Shown: piece after piece, positions 57,088 to 64,000 of the stretch
How the letters are laid out: every line of letters starts with the position of its first letter
How positions within the stretch are numbered: the stretch's first letter is position 1
NCBI GenBank assembly: GCA_037176705.1
Contig: CM073885.1
Span: 159,764,290-159,828,289 of the forward strand
Reading direction: 5' to 3'
DNA: 64,000 bases
DNA from: Molossus alvarezi
Taxonomy: Eukaryota; Chordata; Mammalia; Chiroptera; Molossidae
Notes under the pieces: model-generated
Told to the model about the DNA's origin: nothing
Databases searched by the model: none
Seen by the model: the letters and a program-made list of their open reading frames with translations, nothing else
Made by a program: the position numbers and the translations under genes

Positions 57088-57335
57088 GCCCTGGCCGGTT
57101 TTGCTCAGTGGTTAGAGCATCGGCCCGTGGACCAGAGAGACCCAGGTTCATTTCCTGCTAAGGGCACGTACCTTGGTTGCAATTTGTCCCTGGTCCGGTT
57201 GGGGTCATGTGGGTGGCAACCACTGATGTGTCTCTCTCATGTCGATGTTTCTCTCTCTCTCTTCTTCCCTCTTTCCCTCCCACTCTATTTGAAGATAAAT
57301 GCAAAAGTGTCCTCGGGTGAGGATTTAAAAAAAAA
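57088..57335 (+). mobile_element. Ves SINE
   Basis: Full length. Duplication AAATCATAACATAG against AAATCATAACACAG, one mismatch. Confidence 0.92.
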
Positions 57336-57349
57336 ATCATAACACAGAG

Positions 57350-60300
57350 GGTAGACCATATCATGGTCTCTTTCACAAGACTGTTCTGATTGTGGAAGTA
57401 CATCATTGGATTAAGTTAGCCAAATGCTGTTATGCATTTGAATCATATAGTTTTAGTTCTCCTTTTTCTAATTCTATATGTCCCACAAAATAAATTTCTG
57501 GTTATAAGTTGGCTTCTTGGGTTGGTCTACTTTTAAGAGAGAGAATGTATCACTTACCTGATGAGAAGATTGCCATCTCAAGGAGAGGTGTACTTTTCAC
57601 TGCAAATTAAGACTTTGGTATTTTGTTTTTATGTATCAGTCTCTTACCAGTCTGTTAAAGGTGGCCTGTTTGGGGGCAAGTCCTCCATGAGGGCTGAAGA
57701 CCAGACCCAGACACTGAGATAAAATTTCCAGAATGGACCCCACTCCTAGAGACCACTTGGTGGACAGCCTACTAGCTACTTCTAGAAGAGCTGTGCCGTC
57801 CTCACATTTTACGTTTGAAACATTAAGTTGCTGTTAAGCACTTTTGGTAACAGTGACTAGTGTGTCAAGTAAGGACCAGTGCGTTGGAATGAGCACAGTA
57901 TTCTAACAGAGGTAACTGAAGGTAATCAGCCATATCTCCACCTGTGTCCCGCTTAAGTTTAAGTGAAATAGCCTTAACCCTAAAGCTGTTGCCTTTAAAT
58001 ACACGGTTTATGTTCTCTAACATGGGTGAAGCATGATGGAAAAGAGTTAAAATAAGAATTATCTTTTTTAAATGAACTTATAATCAGTAAGACTAGTTTG
58101 AACATTGCAAAGCATTCTGGAAAAGAAAACCTGGTAGTGAACCAAATGGAAATCTCTTGGCAGCTGACTCTCTTCAGCTGTATTCAGTTATTGAACAGCT
58201 GTCAAAGAAAGCAAAGCATTATTTGTCCACTTAGAACAATTTCAGAAAGCTGTTTTTAACCCCCAGTGGTATTTTTCTTCAGCCCTCTAATCTCTGCAAA
58301 GGTTTTAAAAGTTCTAACAACTCATGTTTATAACAGGCCTGAGGTTACCACTGGAGCATAAAGAGACAGAGTTTGTGTTCATGTGAAAGGAATTATAATC
58401 ATTAGACTTGTGTTTTCTACAGAATTTTTCACCTTGGCACATAGATAGCTGTCTTGGCTGATAGTCAGCTAGAGTATCTACTCTTTGTTTATCAATGACA
58501 CAATAAGTAACACATGATAAAAATCAGAGTTATATGTATTCCTCGTATAACTACAGAGCTGGAAAGAACTATTGAGTTGATTTCTATTCTACACATTCAT
58601 CTTCTAGAGGGGCGGGGTCTAGTGTAGTTTTATGAGCTCATGATATGAAATATAGTCCACATAGTCTTTCCTTTTGACTTGAGGCACAAACCATTTTGAT
58701 TTTTAAACCTCAATTTTTTCTTTTTCTGTTTTCATTAAAGGGTTTTGGTTTCTGATGGGGAATACTGGTATTTGAATATATTACCATTTTAGACTCAGAG
58801 AAATTAAAAATGTTTGTGTTTGGTTTTTCTTTGTGATTTTATATTTGGAAAAAAAATTATTTTAATGAAAGTTGTGAAAAATTGGAAATTCACCATTTGT
58901 GAAACCAATCATAGTTTTAATGAAAAAAAGGTTCAAAGGCCAACCACCCTGTTTGGTGGCTTCTAGGCTTTGGAGCTGAACCTGTGGCTTTCTCATTATT
59001 GTTTGTTAGAATTAATTCTGAGCAGTGTCCTTTTAGGAATGTGAGTGAGGACAGACAGCCCACCTGAGAAGAAGAGCTAGTTTCCTAAGACCCCTGGACA
59101 CAGACATGTGTTCGTTGTCCTGTGGGTTCTGCTGGAGTTTCCTGAGCGGAAATTGTGCTACAGAGAAATCATATGAGCTACCTTATCTCTTATGTAAAGC
59201 ATTTACTATTATATGTTGAATATTTGAAACAGTATCCATTTTCTGGACTACTTTTCCCAAGCAGCAGACTTGAACATATAGGGACATTCTTTATATGGTA
59301 ACCTTGATTCAGGCCACAGATGATCAAAGGTAAATAAACTAACATGAGTGATTGGTAGTGATGACTCTGAATGCCAAGATCTACACAAAATCTGCCCGCA
59401 TCACATCCCATTAGACTCTCTTGTCAAATTTGTTATCTAAAAACCATTTGATTTAGACAAATTCAAAGTTGGCTGAATTACCTAAACTTTTTCATGCCTT
59501 TCACTGGTAATTACCAGTGTGTCTGCTGTACAATATTACTATAACCATTTAAGTAGATTGCTTTTTTATGGGTATTACTGCTGTCTGGCCTAAAATGGTC
59601 TATGTAGTATAAAAAGTTAAATATTCTTACCAGCTGTTCTTATTTCTTGAGTCAAAAGGACTACAAATGGTGAAGAATGTTGTAAAAAAAAATTTGTGAC
59701 TCTTCTGTGCCTTTTTTTCATTCTTGGATTAAGGGATTGTTTTTTCTTTTGTTGGTTTCCTCATTCCCACTTTTGAGAAAGTCTTCCTCATATGTGTTTA
59801 AATCCCCAGCCATGCCTTCTTTTTTTGCTGGGGGCAGGTGTGTCCTTTTTCATTTTTGGTGAAGATGGGCTTTCTGCTGGAATGAACAAGTGACAGGAAA
59901 GAAAGGCAGAGAGCAGGTCACTCAGCTCAATGTATGTCCCATTGTCAGGCTTGACTCTAGAAGTGGACGTGTGTGCTGGGTTCCCAGCAGGGTCTTCACC
60001 GTCCTTCCAGACATGTCACCCTCCTCCCAGCCTTCCTGGTTGTTCCTTCATACAGAAGTGGGGGGTAGGAGTGGACATCCACTGGTAACTTTGTGGTTCT
60101 TCTTGTTCTTCTCTCCTTTCATTCCTGAACCACTGAGAGGCCTCTGAATTATCCACTTATAAGGACTGTCAAAATCAGGATGTCACTCCTTTCTCAGGAA
60201 CCATTTGGGACTGCCTTTATCTTTTGCTTTTTGCAAGAGAGAGAGAGAGTATAAGTGTGATCCTCAAATAGTGAAGGATTCTACAACCCCAGTGAATGGG

Positions 60301-60370
60301 TTAGGGTGCTGTGTTCCCACAGTAGCCACCCTTAGACCCTTCGAAAGTCTTAAATGGATGGGAATAGAAT
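57350..60370. other. Intron 1, 3 kb without recognised repeats
   Basis: AT-rich unique-looking DNA with poly-T and poly-A runs (58846-58857, 59684-59692). Its freedom from SINEs stands out. No exon supported. Confidence 0.4.
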
Positions 60371-60387
60371 TAAAATATTAAGCATGC

Positions 60388-60615
60388 TGCCCTAGCCGGT
60401 TTGTCCCAGAGAGACCTGTGCACCAGAGAGACCAAGGTTTCAATTCCCACTAAGGGTACATACGTCGGTTGCGGTTTGTCCCCGACCCCAACATGGTGAC
60501 CAGTCTATGTGTCTCTCTCACGTTGATGTTTCTCTCTCTTTGCCTCCCTCTCTCCCTCCTGCTCTATCTGAAGATAAATGCAAAAATGTCCTCGGGTGAG
60601 GATAAAAAAATATAT
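60388..60615 (+). mobile_element. Ves SINE with deletion in its head
   Basis: Head gccctagccggtttgtccca lacks part of the A-box region. Flanks ATATTAAGCATGCT and ATATTAAGCATACT. Confidence 0.9.
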
Positions 60616-61725
60616 ATTAAGCATACTTAGGAAGGATATGAGAGAAATAAAATTAAGCACACTCTAAGAAAATACAATACTGCATATACCTCAAAACTTC
60701 TAAAAATAACTGATCAAGTTGATCTTCTGAAGCCCCTGATAGGACCCAGTTCTAACACTTGATCGAGGAGTTAACTCCTGCCTCTTGCAGAGAAATCCAT
60801 TCATCTTATTCCAAAGGGGGAGTGGCTTGGGTGGCTTTCTCTACAGGAAATGCTGGAGTTAACTGTGCTTTTTCTGTTTAGACCTGCTACCCACAGATGT
60901 GCAGCCAGCTTCTTGACCCTTCTCTGCATGCAAGTGGGATTTGGCCACCGATCTGAATAGTGGAGGAGGAGTCCCTGATCTTTCTCCAGATTCTATGTTC
61001 TAGGAATTAAGGAGAAGTCTCGAGCCCCTGGTGGCCTTGCTAACAACAAATATAATTATGCTGCTTTTCTGCTAAGAAAGTTCCAGTTTCCCCATCACCA
61101 AAATCATTTGTCTCTGCATTTCTTTGCATACTCTTGCAGTAAAATGGAGCATTTTCCCCCAATATGTGTATATTTACTTATAAATGATGTCATATGTATC
61201 AGTATAAAATATTAGTACAGTCAGACTTCTTTTTTAGGTAGAAGTGTATGTAAACAGGTTTTACACTTTTGTGACCACAGGCCCACAGGGGGAATCCAGA
61301 CCTGATCGATGGCATTAAGTCCCCTGCGGCTGGCCACAGCCTCACCTCTCTAGACAGACTGCTTTGCCGGGTTCTTCATCACCAAGCAATCCATGCCGCC
61401 TTTGTCCTGGCCTTCCTCACCCTGCCTGTCAGCAGGCCTCCCTGATTCATGTGTGTCTTTCTTTCTACACACTCCTCACTTTGTTTGGCACCACCTTCCT
61501 CTCTCCTGGAGTCTTAAAGGCCTGGTTTTCTTCCCTGCACAACTGCTGAGACCTTGTAAGTTTGCTTCAGCTTCACCCAGAAGGCTCTGTTTAGACACCT
61601 CTCTGACTAGACCCTGAGTATCTCAGACGTTGATGGAATGGCTCCTCTCTGTGTCACCGGGCCTGCTTCAGGACCCCGATGGCAGAACACCTCTTCTCTT
61701 ACGTCATGTCAGAGAGTCCATGAGT
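60616..61725. other. Intron 1, no repeat recognised
   Basis: Nothing recognised. Overlapping frames at 61364-61617 have no domain. Confidence 0.35.
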
Positions 61726-61729
61726 CTGT

Positions 61730-61905
61730 CTGTGCAATAAATTTCTAAAAGTCCAGTTGCCTGTCAAAGCGTATATGCATTTGTGACTTTGATGGGTATT
61801 GCCAGAGGAGTGACGCTAACTTATGTTCCTAGCAAGGTATGCACGTTTGGTACCCATTTTGCCAGCATAGGATATCATCAAACTTACCAGTTTTGCCAAA
61901 AAATT
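61730..61905 (-). repeat. Possible ancient L1 fragment
   Basis: 'gtcaaagcgtatatgcattt' and 'ttgatgggtattgccagagg' recall antisense ORF2 sequence of old L1. Weak. Confidence 0.35.
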
Positions 61906-62385
61906 GGAAATTTTAAGTGAAAAATGATATCTCACAGATGGAGCTTTTTCTGTGATTCTGCTTACTGAGTGTTGGAAAAGAAAGTTATTGGATCTTGGGA
62001 GGTGAAAAGGCTCCTTTTGGATGGAAGTGTCCACCTGCCTCAGTCACTAAGTCAGCATTGAGACAGCCAGTTGTAAAGCCTGGAATGGCTTCTTAGCATT
62101 ACAGGAGCCAAGTGCACTGGATCACGCAGAGGGATGCGCTTGTGCTGAGAACAGGGCCGTAAGCAGCCCTTCACCCAACAAATACCAACTTTGCAGTTTG
62201 CAAGGACACTGAAGCTTATCCTTCCAACACATGGAGAGTCAGTGGCCTGGTGAGGAAGGAAGCCACCCTCTGGGGTGATACCCGTGCTCTCCAGAGGCAA
62301 CCCAGATGGTCTACACCAAAAATAACAGCTTCTCAATAAACCCAGAAATGCCTGTCACTCAAAACAGGTAAAATATGCACCAGGG
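61906..62385. other. Intron 1, no repeat recognised
   Basis: Nothing recognised. Confidence 0.35.
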
Positions 62386-62389
62386 TCCT

Positions 62390-62600
62390 GGTAGCATTTA
62401 TTTATAGTCATGAAAACTGGAAACAACCTACAAGTCCAAAGCTGGGAATCATTCTATGACATATGCATAATGCAGAATGTTATATAATCGTTAGCACAGT
62501 TTTTAGTGACAAAATATTTATATGCTGGTTTACATTGAAAATATAAAATGTACAGGTAATACAAGCTTCCTGCTATGTTGAGAAAAATGGTTAAAAGTAA
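62390..62600 (+). repeat. Possible old L1 ORF2-end fragment
   Basis: 'tttatagtcatgaaaactgg' and 'aacaacctacaagtcc' match a conserved part of L1 ORF2. Followed by A-rich (AAAAC)n sequence at 62595-62630. Confidence 0.45.
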
Positions 62601-63029
62601 CAACAAAAACAAAACAAAACAAAAAACACCCTGAAAGGAAATATACCAGAATGTTAAATTTGTATTACTTCCTCCTTGTCCCCAGTAAAAATGACATCAG
62701 AGCTGCTTAAGGCCTGTGCTTAGGCCTGAGCGGATAGGAGGTTAGTCTCAGGGAAGTAGAGATGGTTGCCAGTGTGATCAGGGTCTCAGCAATCTTGATC
62801 AGTTCGAATAATAAATTCTTACTTGAGAGCAGTGTGTCCTCAGGCCTTTGTGAATAAGTCATATGTGCATATGGACTAAGTCTGTTGGAATAATGGGATA
62901 ATGTGGTATTAAAAGGTGTTCTCTCCCAGACCCTGTCACAAGGGCCTCTGCAAATAGGGACAGTCAGTCACAGAGAAGGGAGCTCATTTGACGGTGACAA
63001 TGACGACAGCAGATGGTGCATGTGGAAGA

Positions 63030-63220
63030 ACAGTTACGTGCCAGGCACAAATGTAAATCTGCATGTATCCTACCATCTACTTCACACACAGAATGCAATA
63101 CTGTAAATGTTATCACTGTTCCTATTTTGCAGATGGAAAAACCAAGACAAAGAGAGATCAGACACACAGTCACACAGCTAGTAAATGGCAGAGTGACTCT
63201 GCTCCAGAGTAGACATTTGC
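63030..63220 (+). repeat. MIR SINE
   Basis: 'gtgccaggcacaaatgtaaa', 'cctattttgcagatggaaaa' and 'cacacagctagtaaatggca' are MIR core motifs. Confidence 0.7.
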
Positions 63221-64000
63221 CTTTCTTTATTAGGTGGATCAAAAGAGGCCAGAAGACCAGGGTATTTGAGAGGTAATGCAAAGTTTGTTTATAGACATTG
63301 TGGTGGTGGCTACATGGGACTGTACCTTTGTCAAAGTTCATACAACTGTACACTTAGGAGGGATGGGCTTTTTGCATCTGAATTATATCTCAATGAACAT
63401 TAACAACAGCAACAATAAAGATCTGAGGGTGATTCCTAATTCCAAACTGGAATCTGAGAATTTTCCATTGTGATATGAGGAAAGATGAGTTCAGCCCACA
63501 GCACAGCCCTGACTCTGGAGGAAGAGACAGATGGGCCCTGATGGAGCAGGTTTTGCCTCCTTCCCACTGCTGCAGTCTTGCAGGTGTGGGTCGTGAGGGT
63601 GTCCAGCTCTGTGGGCTCACTCTGGCCTGTCTCACCTGCTCTCATTGGAGAGAGGAGAGGAGCATTGCACCAGATGCTTCCTGACCTTTTTCCCAGACGC
63701 ACTAAGAAGGTGGGCCATTTCGGGGGCCATGTTTCTTTCTTTGGGGGTGGGGTGAAATGCCGTGATCAGCCCCAGGAATGAAGAGGGCTGCTGGGGTCCC
63801 TTGAGCTATGTCACTAGAAATCACTTGACACTTGCAGAGAAGTCCCTGCCACGTTCAGCCTGTGGTGTTGCGTGGTCAGCCAGATGGGCCCAGTAACCAT
63901 CTCCCTTATCCATGAACATGGCTCACATCCCAGACAAATTATGGTTTTGTTTACAGTGCCAGCCTCAAAAAGACTTGCAAACAGGCAAAACTACACAAGT
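63221..64000. other. Intron 1, end of window
   Basis: No exon, acceptor site with coding continuation, or repeat family recognised. Confidence 0.35.

Larger units (their letters stand above)
5873..64000 (+). other. FAM171A1: FAM171A1 intron 1 (part)
   Basis: The donor at 5873 opens an intron for which no acceptor and second exon could be found up to the window end. This is an inference from absence: an exon is easy to miss by eye. The interval is made of repeats described separately and of unrecognised unique DNA. Confidence 0.6.

Noticed and set aside
1..64000. Helitron (HeliBat) and piggyBac elements, expected in vesper bats
   Set aside because: No convincing Helitron CTAG-hairpin end or TTAA-flanked piggyBac ends were seen by eye.
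1..64000. CRISPR-like periodic repeats or bacterial systems
   Set aside because: The repeated units are dispersed SINEs, not evenly spaced direct repeats, and the DNA is clearly mammalian.

Overview
This window looks like nuclear DNA of a vesper bat (Vespertilionidae, possibly Myotis). About 35 tRNA-derived SINE copies of the bat Ves type are scattered through it, together with a nearly full-length hAT transposon of the SPIN type, a HAL1-like half-LINE, and 5'-truncated L1 copies. There is no operon structure, no rRNA or true tRNA gene, and no CRISPR array. Almost all short open frames are chance frames in repeats or in GC-rich DNA.

The only host protein-coding feature I can support is the first coding exon of FAM171A1 (astroprincin) on the + strand at 5776-5872. 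It sits in a CpG island (about 5280-6420) and ends in a phase-1 splice donor. I found no second exon, so positions 5873 to 64000 are read as part of a very long first intron. Positions 1 to about 5270 are the upstream flank. This flank carries a 5'-truncated Tigger transposase retrocopy with a 289-codon open frame (2331-3371) and a solo LTR with exact 6-bp target duplications (4192-4558), about 1.2 kb upstream of the gene and in the same orientation.

The intron is a layered record of transposition: old MIR, L2, MER5-like, MLT1-like and L1M fragments; then HAL1 and younger L1; then hAT, mariner and Tigger DNA elements; and many SINEs, often nested. The clearest nests are 8360-9006 (SINE and SPIN-type MITE inside an older hAT-like MITE), 30733-31498 (SINE inside a Tigger-type MITE inside a SINE), 15099-15745 (SINE inside an MLT1-like LTR), 32382-33384 and 40683-41665 (SINEs inside L1), and 46195-47290 (L1 tail, two SINEs and a mariner MITE inside an old L1).

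The most interesting object is the SPIN-type hAT element at 26452-29290. It has matching terminal inverted repeats, a decayed 8-bp target duplication, a transposase gene that still shows its BED zinc finger and catalytic acidic residues, a possible 5'-leader intron, and four tandem 18-bp subterminal repeats. Its coding damage is concentrated in a stretch of about 110 bp that includes a 20-base homopolymer. I see no entirely new biological system. All identifications rest on reading the sequence and recalling family features, without database searches.
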